64,000 nucleotides of DNA, from the NCBI GenBank assembly GCA_019636385.1, contig JAHBXT010000001.1:496001-560000 (forward strand), written 5' to 3'. Below the pieces are notes generated by a model. That model was not told the DNA's origin. It worked only from the letters and a program-made list of their open reading frames with translations, and did not search any database. Shown piece after piece: positions 17,985 through 26,397 of this stretch. The stretch is from Pirellulaceae bacterium. GTDB lineage: Bacteria; Planctomycetota; Planctomycetia; Pirellulales; Pirellulaceae. Each line of letters begins with the position of its first letter. Position 1 is the first letter of the stretch. Both the position numbers and the translations under genes were made by a program.

Positions 17985-18406
17985 AATGGGCCGCTGAGCT
18001 GAGCCACAACCTGCAAAACGCCATTCAGATGCGCCAGACGCGGTCCGTATCGATCGACGAATTCATTCAGAATGTATTCGCCATCTAACAGGTTGTCTTG
18101 CTGGTCTTCGATCTCATCGGTCAATTGCTGCAAGAATTCCCCTTGCACTTTGGACAGGACTTCAGCGGCGCGACGGCAAGAATCCGCCAAATGAGGGTTG
18201 GCTTCTTTCCATTGTTGCAGCTCCATGTTGCGCTGCTTTTGAGCGCTAACGGTGGCTTGCACCAGTTGTTCCATCAACTGATTTTGGCGCTGTTGGGCGA
18301 TCACCAGTTGATGCATCAGCGCCAGCATAGCTTCATTGCTGTTCTCAGTTTCGCTATTGCTAGCAACCGCTCGCGACGGTTCAGGAGAGACATCGATGCG
18401 AAACAT
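17975..18406 (-). CDS. Coiled-coil protein of unknown function
   Basis: A 143-residue protein from the ATG at 18406; the ORF extends to 18526, giving a 183-residue form with a hydrophobic patch, and neither start has a good Shine-Dalgarno. Residues 30-100 are Gln/Glu-rich and should form a coiled coil (HQLVIAQQRQNQLMEQLVQA). A C-terminal part, EFVDRYGPRLAHLNGVLQVV, looks like a conserved helical region. No known domain is recognised. Proteins of this composition recur in Pirellulaceae, but I cannot name a role. The stop codon lies inside a 14-bp tandem repeat, so repeat length changes would leave the coding sequence intact while altering the 3' end. Confidence 0.65.
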   Translation of the reverse strand: MFRIDVSPEPSRAVASNSETENSNEAMLALMHQLVIAQQRQNQLMEQLVQATVSAQKQRNMELQQWKEANPHLADSCRRAAEVLSKVQGEFLQQLTDEIEDQQDNLLDGEYILNEFVDRYGPRLAHLNGVLQVVAQLSGPLPK

Positions 18407-18867
18407 GGGAGAAAACTGTGTTGGATCGCTAGCCACTATCAAACTCCACGAGAACAGACCGGCCACGAATTGGAATTCCGCTTTGAAATTGGCTGGCTGC
18501 CTGCGGGATGCAGTGCCAGAAGCCAATTTCTAGTCAGCAGGCTCAGTATAGTCAGAGCAGTAATCTAGTCGAGTGTTTTGCCGCCAACATCAGCTTATAA
18601 ACCGTTCGACCGGCCTCATAGCCCTCATAATACCTACGACGCGAGCCCTGGACCGCACCAGGTTTCTCCAGGAATTCCAATGTAACGGCAGCAATTGGCG
18701 GACACTTGGCTTTTGCGGAAGTCGCTCAAGTAGCCCCGGCTTCAGTTCCGAACAAGGATGCAACGGTTGTCCAACGCAAGTCGCTCCCTGACACCTGCGC
18801 CTACCGCAAGCGCCCGCCCGGCAGCAATACACATGGCCCCGACGAACCCCACTGAACGGCAGCGTTA
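18407..18867. other. Divergent intergenic region, up to 461 bp
   Basis: It lies between the coiled-coil gene (minus) and the SNF2-partner gene (plus). Part of it (18407-18526) would be coding if the longer coiled-coil start is used. I see no other gene, repeat or strong promoter box. Confidence 0.5.
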
Positions 18868-19410
18868 ATGACAGCAATCACTGTTGGATTTCTCACGGTT
18901 CGTCGCCACCAGGAACACGGCTATTTCGGTGGATATCTGGTGGTCAACGCGCTGGCGCGTCCGCTGGAATTCCATTGCACCCTTCCGGTGCGACCCAGTC
19001 GCGCTCAGGCACTGCTGTACGGACCGACGTTGCATGATTTCATATGCGGCGAACAGATTGCCAAAGCACTCATCAACAAAGCCAAATTGAAGCCACAGTT
19101 GATCGTTACCGACAGCATGCCAACATTGGCAGTTTCCCTGATCTGCGAGATACCCACGGTTCGCTTGATTTTCCCGCAACAGTCGGATGCTGAGCCCCCC
19201 ACGCTGTTGACGCCTCATCAATCGGGACTGCAAGCCTCGGCCATGAGCGTACGTGGATACGAATTTGAAACGGTAGACGATGATCGGCAGAAGGCGTTAA
19301 CGGTCGAACAGGTCCTGAGCCAATTGAGCGACAAGTTCGACTTGCACGAGCCGTTTGATCGGATCGTCGAAGCGCTGTACGAGGCGCATCCGATTACCAA
19401 GGCTGCTTAA
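18868..19410 (+). CDS. Conserved partner protein of the SNF2 helicase, unknown function
   Basis: A 180-residue soluble protein with no recognised domain. The ATG at 18868 is preceded by an in-frame TGA four codons upstream, which fixes the start region. Features: a basic N-terminus with TVRRHQEHGYFGGYLVV, an HDFICGEQIAKALI segment, the LIVTDSMPTLAVSLICEIPTV core, and an acidic C-terminal third (ETVDDDRQKALTVEQVL). The pattern resembles a small alpha/beta fold. It is followed after 23 bp by the SNF2-family helicase, whose AAGGA site lies in this short gap, so the two form an operon. A role as a regulatory or substrate subunit of the helicase is inferred only from that pairing. Confidence 0.8.
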   Translation: MTAITVGFLTVRRHQEHGYFGGYLVVNALARPLEFHCTLPVRPSRAQALLYGPTLHDFICGEQIAKALINKAKLKPQLIVTDSMPTLAVSLICEIPTVRLIFPQQSDAEPPTLLTPHQSGLQASAMSVRGYEFETVDDDRQKALTVEQVLSQLSDKFDLHEPFDRIVEALYEAHPITKAA

Positions 19411-19433
19411 TTGCTTGCTCAAGGAATCCGAGT

Positions 19434-21239
19434 TTGATCGACAACGGCCAAGGATGGGCGGGTATTCAATTCAGTGCTGCGCTTGAGGTCAATAGCCCGC
19501 CAGCGGATATCGAGATGTTTCCGAGCGGCTGGCAGGTGGCACTCAACCGTGAATTGCCAGTCGCATTTGCACCCTCAGCAACCATCGGTTCCGAGGTGGA
19601 TGATATCGCGGCGGTTTCTATCCGCCTATCAGCCCCTGTACCGCAAGTAGTTGGCTTTTTACTGCCGGAAGCTGCCAAGTTGCTTCCCACATTAGAAACG
19701 GCTGACACCCCAGACGCGACAGAAGCCCGAACCGAGCTTCAGGCACAGGCAGGTTGCATTGCACCAACAAATCAGGCGCGGCGGACGCAAACCAGAATTC
19801 AACCACCTGCCGACTTGGTGAAGCTGGAAGACCGTTTGTATTTCGTGCTGCAACCGCCGTTGGAAACGATGTTGTCTTCCAGCAAGCTGACTTTCCCATT
19901 TACGCCGTTTCCCTATCAGTACGAGGGCATCGCCTTCTTGTTCCCGCGCGAAGCGGCGATCTTGGCTGACGAAATGGGACTGGGCAAGACGATGCAAGCC
20001 ATCAGCACGATCCGCATGTTGCTGCTCGCTCGACAGTTGCGCAGTGTACTGCTGATCTGCCCCAAACCGTTGGTCACCAACTGGGTCCGCGAATTTCATC
20101 TGTGGGCGCCTGAAATACCGGTCAGCGTTATCGAGGGCGACGCCGCCAAGCGCCAGTGGATATGGAATCAACACGCTGCGCCGGTGCGCATTGCCAACTA
20201 TGAGCTACTGATGCGCGATCGCCATTTACTGACGGAACCAGCAGTACACTTCGATTTAGTGATGTTGGACGAGGCGCAGCGCATCAAGAATCGCGATAGC
20301 ACCACAGCCCAAATCGTACGCTCATTGCCCAGGAAGCGTTCGTGGGCGCTGACCGGTACGCCGATCGAAAACTCGGTGGAAGATTTAGTCAATATCTTTG
20401 AGTTTCTCTCACCTGGCTATCTGCGCGACGACATGCACCTCAAGAGCATCTCCAAGGCGACACGCGACTACATTCTGCGGCGCACCAAAGACAAGGTGTT
20501 AACTGAGATGCCGCCGAAAATGTTTCGCGATGCGGAACTGGAACTTACATCCGATCAACAAGAGACGTACAAAATCGCCGAAGACCAAGGCGTAATTCGA
20601 TTGACCGACATGGGCGAAACGTTGTCGATTCAGCATGTTTTTGAGTTGGTGCTGCGACTGAAACAGATTTGCAATTTTGACCCTGGCACAGGCGCCAGTT
20701 GCAAGTTGGAACGACTGGAGGCCGACATGGAAGAGATCGCAGCCAGTGGCAAGAAAGCGATCGTCTTCAGTCAGTGGGTCGATACGCTTGAAAAACTGAC
20801 TCAGCCGCTGCAGCGATTCGGACCGATGCACTATCATGGGCGTGTTCCCTCCCATCGTCGCGACGAAGTTATTCGGCAGTTCCGGGAAGACCCCAGTAAA
20901 CATCTGATTTTGATGAGCTACGGAGCGGGAAGCGTAGGCCTGAATCTCCAGTTCTGCGAATACGTATTTCTGTTTGACCGTTGGTGGAATCCGGCGGTGG
21001 AGGATCAAGCCATCAATCGTGCGCATCGTATCGGTGTGCAAGGCGCAGTCACCGTGACACGCATGATGGCTCTGGGTACTATTGAGCAACGCATCAACGA
21101 TGTGCTAGAACAGAAGCGCCAATTGTTTCAGCAATTATTTGCCGAGGCCGGTCCGCCATGCACAATGGGCTTAAACCATGACGAGATTTTTGGACTGTTC
21201 AATTTGTCCGTTCCCAAGCCTAAGCGGCAGTCTGCGTAA
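19434..21239 (+). CDS. SNF2-family DEAD/DEAH-type ATPase (HepA/RapA-like)
   Basis: A 601-residue Swi2/Snf2 ATPase. Residues 1-145 are an unrecognised N-terminal domain. The core begins with a Q-like PYQYEGIAFLFP, then Walker A DEMGLGKT (about 181), DEAQ box LVMLDEAQRIKN, motif III ALTGTPIEN, and in the second lobe VFSQWVDTL, YGAGSVGLNLQ and the arginine-finger motif NRAHRIG. These ATPases translocate on double-stranded DNA to remodel DNA-protein complexes; HepA/RapA releases stalled RNA polymerase. The start is TTG at 19434 with AAGGA eight bases before. The gene sits 23 bp after the 18868 gene and 54 bp before the phosphatase. No bacterial SNF2 accessory domains (SWIM, zinc ribbon) are visible. 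Confidence 0.93.
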   Translation: MIDNGQGWAGIQFSAALEVNSPPADIEMFPSGWQVALNRELPVAFAPSATIGSEVDDIAAVSIRLSAPVPQVVGFLLPEAAKLLPTLETADTPDATEARTELQAQAGCIAPTNQARRTQTRIQPPADLVKLEDRLYFVLQPPLETMLSSSKLTFPFTPFPYQYEGIAFLFPREAAILADEMGLGKTMQAISTIRMLLLARQLRSVLLICPKPLVTNWVREFHLWAPEIPVSVIEGDAAKRQWIWNQHAAPVRIANYELLMRDRHLLTEPAVHFDLVMLDEAQRIKNRDSTTAQIVRSLPRKRSWALTGTPIENSVEDLVNIFEFLSPGYLRDDMHLKSISKATRDYILRRTKDKVLTEMPPKMFRDAELELTSDQQETYKIAEDQGVIRLTDMGETLSIQHVFELVLRLKQICNFDPGTGASCKLERLEADMEEIAASGKKAIVFSQWVDTLEKLTQPLQRFGPMHYHGRVPSHRRDEVIRQFREDPSKHLILMSYGAGSVGLNLQFCEYVFLFDRWWNPAVEDQAINRAHRIGVQGAVTVTRMMALGTIEQRINDVLEQKRQLFQQLFAEAGPPCTMGLNHDEIFGLFNLSVPKPKRQSA

Positions 21240-21293
21240 CTGCATAGCTCTGCGTGGCCAGCCAAAATTCTCGATGTTCGGCGAGCCAAGGTA

Positions 21294-21836
21294 ATGCTAA
21301 CTCGACTTCTGGCGCGCGCTGTCTATTACCCCACGCTGTGGCACAACATTGTGCTAGGGCGTTGGCTGAAGCTGCGCCATTGGTGGGATCGCGTCGATCC
21401 GCATTGCATTCTGGGGGCCGTACCGCTGAGGGGGGATCCACAATGCTTGAGCGAATTGGGCGTCACGGGTGTGGTGAACATGTGCGACGAATACGCAGGC
21501 CCCGAATCCGAGTATCAGCGGCTGGGTATTCAGCAACTCTGGTTGCCAACCATCGACTTTCATCATCCCTCGGCCGAGCAGGTGCAGCGCGGAGCGGAGT
21601 TTATCCAGCAGCATAAGCAGCGTGGCGGACAGGTGTATGTGCACTGCAAGGCAGGTCGGGCCCGCAGCGCGACGATCGTCCTTTGGTGGTTGGTCAAGTA
21701 TGGTGGCCTGACGCCGCAGCAGGCGCAGCAGCAACTACAACAGGCGCGCCCACACGTGAACCCCCGAGTTTTCAAGCGTCCGGTCATTCAACAGCTTGTG
21801 CGACAGCTAGGTCAGCCTACCAAAGGCACAAACTAA
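21294..21836 (+). CDS. PTPMT1-like dual-specificity phosphatase
   Basis: A 180-residue phosphatase with the Cys-based signature VHCKAGRARSAT (Cys118, Arg124). It is nearly identical in form to the HCKAGRSRSAT loop of mitochondrial PTPMT1. Asp88 in TIDFHHPS is the likely general acid. PTPMT1 dephosphorylates phosphatidylglycerophosphate on the path to cardiolipin, and I recall a bacterial enzyme of this kind described in Rhodopirellula baltica. That makes phosphatidylglycerophosphatase the best guess. Protein or other phosphatase activity is the alternative. The hydrophobic N-terminus (residues 1-25) could anchor it at the membrane. It follows the SNF2 gene by 54 bp on the same strand, and its stop overlaps the convergent SDR stop by 4 bp. 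Confidence 0.88.
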   Translation: MLTRLLARAVYYPTLWHNIVLGRWLKLRHWWDRVDPHCILGAVPLRGDPQCLSELGVTGVVNMCDEYAGPESEYQRLGIQQLWLPTIDFHHPSAEQVQRGAEFIQQHKQRGGQVYVHCKAGRARSATIVLWWLVKYGGLTPQQAQQQLQQARPHVNPRVFKRPVIQQLVRQLGQPTKGTN

Positions 21837-22558
21837 TACCAGTTCTGATTGAGCGGCTTGACGACCAACTCAGCCACATGCACGTTGTCAGGCAGGTTGA
21901 GAACCGACATCAGCAGCTCGGCAACATCGTCCGGCTGCAAGATGCTGTGCTTATGCTGCTCGGTTACCGGACTGGGGCGTTGCTCAAGAAGCGGCGTGTT
22001 TACTTCACCGGGATAGACGTTAATCACCCGCACGCCATCGGACGCAACTTCGTTGGACACGCAGGTTCCCAAGGCGGTCATCGCAAACTTGCTGGCCGAA
22101 TAGGCGATGCCACCCAGTGCGATGGCTCGCTTGCCAGCAATCGATGAAATATTCATGATCGTTCCGCAGCGTCGAGCCCGCATCGCGGGCAGAACCGCAT
22201 GCATGCAGTTGTAGGCCCCAGTAGCATTGACCGCCATCAACTGGTCCCACTGCTCGGGCTGCATCTGCGCCATGCTGCGATTTTTGATATTAGCGCCTGC
22301 GGCAATCACCAGCACATCAACGGTCTCCAAGCACTCGAACGCTGACTGAAAGAATTCGCTCACGCGATCGCGATCCGCAACGTCAACCGCTTGGCAGATG
22401 ATCCGCGTTCCCGCCGCAGTTTCCTGCAGAGCCTCCACGCGCCGACCACCAATTACCACCCGCGCCCCGGCACGATCCAGCGCTCGAGCCAACGACGCTC
22501 CCATCCCGCTACCCGCACCAATTACCACTGCGTGCTTTCCAGACAAACGATCAAACAT
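21833..22558 (-). CDS. Short-chain dehydrogenase/reductase
   Basis: A 241-residue classical SDR from the ATG at 22558 (AGGA upstream); the longer ORF to 22600 adds an unconserved leader. It has the cofactor motif VVIGAGSGMGASLA, a GGRR stretch suggesting possible NADP preference, IAAGAN (normally NAG), ISSIAG with the catalytic Ser, and YSASK with catalytic Tyr and Lys; VYPGEVNTPL follows. The substrate is unknown: SDRs act on many alcohols, ketones and sugars. It is transcribed convergently with the phosphatase, and the last codons of the two genes overlap. No pathway context is present on its own strand. Confidence 0.9.
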   Translation of the reverse strand: MFDRLSGKHAVVIGAGSGMGASLARALDRAGARVVIGGRRVEALQETAAGTRIICQAVDVADRDRVSEFFQSAFECLETVDVLVIAAGANIKNRSMAQMQPEQWDQLMAVNATGAYNCMHAVLPAMRARRCGTIMNISSIAGKRAIALGGIAYSASKFAMTALGTCVSNEVASDGVRVINVYPGEVNTPLLEQRPSPVTEQHKHSILQPDDVAELLMSVLNLPDNVHVAELVVKPLNQNWY

Positions 22559-22619
22559 ACCTAATCCTGCTGACTCACGGATTCCGACTGCGTTCAACAA
22601 AGCCGACCGGCCTGCCGTT

Positions 22620-22814
22620 TTACGTCTGGCCGAACGGCGTTAGTGTAAGGTAAAAGTGGGACGTGTGTAGCCAAAAGCCAAGCTTGGTGAGGCGACAGGT
22701 CGAACAGCGACAGGAGGTGACAACAAAGTCATCGGTGCACAGCAACTGCCAATGGCCATCGCATTGATCCGACCGGGGGACGCTCAACTGCCCGCGCGCC
22801 AGCGTCACGTTCAC
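22620..22814 (-). CDS. Possible small Cys/His-rich protein
   Basis: A 64-codon frame starting at GTG (22814), with TATAAT at 22834-22839 on the same strand about 20 bp before it. The product has paired residues reminiscent of a zinc ribbon (CDGHWQLLC...SCRCSTC) and a hydrophobic end. No family is recognised. It could equally be a decayed fragment or chance; the nearby promoter box and the Cys pattern are the only support. Confidence 0.25.
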   Translation of the reverse strand: MNVTLARGQLSVPRSDQCDGHWQLLCTDDFVVTSCRCSTCRLTKLGFWLHTSHFYLTLTPFGQT

Positions 22815-23137
22815 ACCGAGGGCAGTCGCCGCATTATATCTAGCGGTTTAGGTTAACCGTCCTGTGGGCTTACATTCATAGCGGTAGCACCGCGTGCAGC
22901 ATCCTACGGTTACAGGCTACGGTTACAGGTGAGGGCCGCCAGATTCTATCCGATAAAAAACTTGAAACGCGGAGGTGCCAAGAGGAAGCGGATGGTCAAT
23001 CTGAGCATCCACCGCGACACTGGGTTTTACAATCTGCAGCGCTATGTATGCTTGGCCAATCAGAACCAGGTCGACCTGAACGAACATGTCGAGTCAGGTG
23101 GATAACGGCGGGTTGCTTGCACGGCAACCTGCCCAAG
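22815..23137. other. Intergenic region, 323 bp
   Basis: It lies between the small frame and tRNA-Ser. It contains the TATAAT at 22834-22839 (minus) and a short direct repeat, ctacggttacag, at about 22905-22930. No gene is seen. Confidence 0.5.
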
Positions 23138-23219
23138 CGGAGGGCACGGGACTCGAACCCGCAACTGGCAAGCCAGCAACTGATTTCGAATCAGCTCCCT
23201 AACCATTCGGATACCCTCC
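23138..23219 (-). tRNA. tRNA-Ser (CGA)
   Basis: An 82-nt class II tRNA. The acceptor arms GGAGGGT and GCCCTCC pair with one G-U, with discriminator G. The anticodon loop TTCGAAA gives anticodon CGA (decodes UCG). The long variable arm is TGCTGGCTTGCCAG, and the T-loop TTCGAGT sits in a GCGGG/CCCGT stem. The CCA end is not encoded. Confidence 0.95.
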
Positions 23220-23365
23220 GGAAATTTGCTAGCCGGATGGTATTCTGGCTGTCGCGTTCGATTTCGACAAGGGCAGATAAATAGTTTGCCAATCTCTACA
23301 ATGCTCGGCAAATCGCGGTAGGCGAATTGCAACATGAAATCACGGTGCACAATTGCGAAGGCGAC

Positions 23366-24517
23366 TCATGGTACAGAGAGTTGCTCGACTTCGCCACCAT
23401 TGCGGCTGCCGATGGCCCACCAGATCTGTCGGTCAATCGACGAAGATGTGAAGGTAACGCGACCGTCGCCCATCAGCGTATTGGCACCAGCGGCATGACG
23501 ACTACTGGCGGTTACAATGTTTTCGCCGGTGTGCTCGCCTCCATATAGATGACAATTGCGACTGTTGATGCCAGGTGGATAGACGTGCATGTAGGTATTG
23601 GCAGCTAACGTCCAACCCGAAATCCAAGCCCGACCATGCGGCTTGGAGAAGACAGGATCCGGGTCATCCACCGCATCACAAAAGTTGATCCAAGCAGCCA
23701 AATCACGAGTTCGTCCAGTAGTGGCACCGCAATAGGACAACAGTGATTTAGGCGTGGCAGAAGTAATGTCGTAGTTCTGCCAACCCCAAGCTGACTGTGT
23801 TGGCGTGAGCGTTTGCATCAACCGTTCGGATACAGCAGCGGTGTTGGACAGTCCATCGGTTATATCCTGGCTGCGTATGTCGGCTTGATGCCAGCCGATG
23901 GGATTACGTGGATTGACTAGTCCCAAGAAGCCATTGTGTTTAGCAATCGGGGCCTGGCCGGGAAGCGACGACTTCATGGGCCAACCAACGTTGCCCGCAT
24001 AACTGCCTGGCGCAGGCGAAGCGCTGCCCAGATCTTCGTTGCGCACCAAGCTATCGGATGGGCAGATAAAAGTTGGCACCAGCGTGGCTGCCGCGCGCGC
24101 GTTAGGGTGATTGGCGAGAATCCAGACGGAGCGATGGCTAGTGGCTGAATTCAAGTTGCACTGGGAGACCATCCCCATCCGGAAGTCGATTTGGTCATAT
24201 AGGGCCGGCTGCTCGATCTGCGGTAGTAGCTGCGACAGCCAACTGTACAGACCACTCTGACAGTCGCTGCCCGAACCGGCCGCTGAAGTAGAAGAATGGG
24301 GGAACATCCCGAATGAGGAATGATAGTTGTGCAGCCCAAGTCCAATTTGCCGCATGTTGTTGGCACACTGAGTTCTCCGCATCGCTTCGCGAGCCGCCTG
24401 GACTGCCGGCAGCAGCAGTCCCACCAGCACTCCAATGATGGCGATGACGGTCAGCAATTCAACCAAGGTGAATCCAAGCTGTCGTTTGGCTCGTAGAGAA
24501 TTCTTGTCACCGGTCAT
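23366..24517 (-). CDS. DUF1559 family prepilin-like protein
   Basis: A 383-residue planctomycete DUF1559 protein. From the ATG at 24517 (GGAGCAG upstream), a short basic leader is followed by the type IV prepilin-like sequence GFTLVELLTVIAIIGVLVG, a hydrophobic helix, and QAAREAMRRTQCANNMRQ. A prepilin peptidase would cut before Phe. The large C-terminal domain ends with IDRQIWWAIGSRNGGE, as in other members. These proteins occur in large families in planctomycetes and are thought to be pseudopilin-like envelope proteins; the exact role is unknown. The frame is open to 24688, but that extension overlaps the divergent promoter region. It is divergent from the secreted protein at 24716. Confidence 0.92.
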   Translation of the reverse strand: MTGDKNSLRAKRQLGFTLVELLTVIAIIGVLVGLLLPAVQAAREAMRRTQCANNMRQIGLGLHNYHSSFGMFPHSSTSAAGSGSDCQSGLYSWLSQLLPQIEQPALYDQIDFRMGMVSQCNLNSATSHRSVWILANHPNARAAATLVPTFICPSDSLVRNEDLGSASPAPGSYAGNVGWPMKSSLPGQAPIAKHNGFLGLVNPRNPIGWHQADIRSQDITDGLSNTAAVSERLMQTLTPTQSAWGWQNYDITSATPKSLLSYCGATTGRTRDLAAWINFCDAVDDPDPVFSKPHGRAWISGWTLAANTYMHVYPPGINSRNCHLYGGEHTGENIVTASSRHAAGANTLMGDGRVTFTSSSIDRQIWWAIGSRNGGEVEQLSVP

Positions 24518-24715
24518 CTGCACTGCTCCGCGCGGAATATTTTGCCCACTTCGCTTGACACGTCCACCCATTAGTCTAGAATCGATTTGCATTTGCACAA
24601 TAGGTGCATCTGCATGTCGCTTTACCGGGGCGGTTTGATCTGCCACATTACAAACGGTGAAGTCCGTATTGGAACTCATACTTTTCATTCCAGTTTTTGC
24701 GAGGAGCGTCTCAAC

Positions 24716-26119
24716 ATGAAATTCAATCTAATCGCTTTTGGTTGGCATGTCACTTGGCCATCTACAGTTAAAGCAGCGATGATTTGTGCGATGTTAGCCA
24801 CGGTCAACTTGCTGGTGAGCGATGACAAACTGGCGGCGCATGAGATCGCGGTGGAGGGGCATTTGGATATAGGGGTCCTGTACGAAAGTGGGCAACTTAG
24901 CTGGCATATTTTGGCAGAGGAGGCCACGCAGGAGGGCGGAGAAGCTGGTGAATTAGAGGGGATGTTTGCACCCAACGAGCTTGCCATTCGAGTGCCGGAC
25001 CTGGTTAAAATTGACTCGCCACCATTTCCTGGCAATTCATTGTTTACAGGCGCGACGACTGGACCTTTTTGGACAATTCCATCCTCGGGAATCGAAGGTG
25101 CGCCCTTTCCTGGATTCTCATGGGACTTAGGGCTTCCATCTCCTCCGCAGCTCGATTTGGGCCAATGGCAAAATGGTCGCTTGGTCATCCAGTTGATCGA
25201 CGCTGACATGCCCGCAGGTGGAAATTTTTCTCTGTGGACAAATACCATCAACCATGTGTCGACATTTAACCCCGCGCTGAGTAACGCACCGTCAGTCAGT
25301 CCCGGTACGAACAGCTTTGTTTTATCGATACACACACATTACAACTGGGGGTTCACCGCTCCTGGAATCTACGATCTCACCTTCCGAGCTTCGGGCACAC
25401 ACAATGTGGACGGCTTCAAATCCACGCAGGCCACCTTCCGATTCTTGGTGGGCGACACAACGACTCTGGAGCCGCCAGCACAGGTTATCGCCACTCATGT
25501 TTACCATTCAATGTGGTCGGGTACGCCGTGGCAAGCCATCGATACGTCCAAGGTTCCCATTCGGGAGGGTTTGGGGCCTCAAACGTTGGGACTGGCACAA
25601 CTGATCAACACCCAGCACGGCATCAATGGCTTTGTGTTTGAGGTTGAGCATCTGGCTGATCCGGGATCAATTACCGCCGGGGATTTTCATATTCAGTGGA
25701 GTCCGCAATCAGCGTATTCTGTGGAAAATCATCCGCCTGCGGATTGGCAGGAAGCCCCGGAGCCTGCTGTCAATGTCTACCCCTGGTCTGGCGACAGCCA
25801 CCGCATTCTTTTGCAGTGGCCTAACGAAACGATTGTCAATCGCTGGCTGCGGCTAACGATGCTGGCCAACGCAAACACAAATCTGCCTGAACCTGCAACC
25901 TACTATGTTGGTCATTTGTTAGGTGAGATGACGGGACCGGACCAGGGCGTGTATACCGTTTCGTTCGCAGATATCACGCTGATTCGGCAAGACGTGAGCC
26001 TTACCGGAGGTGCGAACTTGGCAGCCGACATAACCAAAAATGGACTTGTCGCCTTTGCCGACATCACCGCTATGCGTTCAAGCGTCAGTCTGCAACTTTC
26101 CAATTTGACGGTTCCGTAG
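24716..26119 (+). CDS. Secreted choice-of-anchor-M-like protein with dockerin-like C-terminus
   Basis: A 467-residue secreted protein from the ATG at 24716 (GAGGAG eight bases before); the frame is open from 24587 but the extension is not signal-like. The signal peptide is residues 1-30. Then comes EGHLDIGVLYESGQLSWH and, near residue 205, HTHYNWGFTAPGIYDLTF, the pattern of surface-anchored choice-of-anchor-M modules. A middle domain carries NGFVFEVEHLADP and ATYYVGHLLGEM. The end has two dockerin-like loops: FADITLIRQDVS, then ITKNGLVAFADITAMRSS. It is probably an exported or surface protein held by, or assembled through, its dockerin-like tail. The same tail occurs in the pseudogene at 11286. 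Substrate or partner unknown. Confidence 0.8.
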   Translation: MKFNLIAFGWHVTWPSTVKAAMICAMLATVNLLVSDDKLAAHEIAVEGHLDIGVLYESGQLSWHILAEEATQEGGEAGELEGMFAPNELAIRVPDLVKIDSPPFPGNSLFTGATTGPFWTIPSSGIEGAPFPGFSWDLGLPSPPQLDLGQWQNGRLVIQLIDADMPAGGNFSLWTNTINHVSTFNPALSNAPSVSPGTNSFVLSIHTHYNWGFTAPGIYDLTFRASGTHNVDGFKSTQATFRFLVGDTTTLEPPAQVIATHVYHSMWSGTPWQAIDTSKVPIREGLGPQTLGLAQLINTQHGINGFVFEVEHLADPGSITAGDFHIQWSPQSAYSVENHPPADWQEAPEPAVNVYPWSGDSHRILLQWPNETIVNRWLRLTMLANANTNLPEPATYYVGHLLGEMTGPDQGVYTVSFADITLIRQDVSLTGGANLAADITKNGLVAFADITAMRSSVSLQLSNLTVP

Positions 26120-26303
26120 CTCGCTGGGTAACCCGACAAGCCCTTTGTCCAGCCAAGAACCGCTTAACGCTATGCTCATTTTCTGCTACAAATTCCTGTA
26201 GTACGAGCGGTGACTATGGCCATCGGCGTTAGCTGCTCTCCCCCAGATTACAGCTCCTGTCGCCAGACAGTAGCCGATATTTGCGGGAGGGCACTCTCAA
26301 AGT

Positions 26304-26327
26304 CCACGGTCTGACGACCGTAGCTAC
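26304..26327 (-). repeat. Dispersed intergenic repeat, copy 2
   Basis: On the minus strand it reads gtagctacggtcgtcagacc plus gtgg, with an internal cggtc/gaccg palindrome. It lies in the 278-bp gap before the pabA-like gene, which contains no gene. Confidence 0.5.
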
Positions 26328-26397
26328 GAGGAGCATTACAGCAGCAGCTCGTAAATCACGTTGAATGAAATGAGTGGCAAGCTACGGTGGCTGGTGG

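Noticed and set aside
18868..21836. A defence island around the SNF2 gene
   Set aside because: No nuclease, methylase, TIR, toxin or mobile-element gene is adjacent, and the flanking genes are housekeeping; the pairing is interesting, but defence is not supported.
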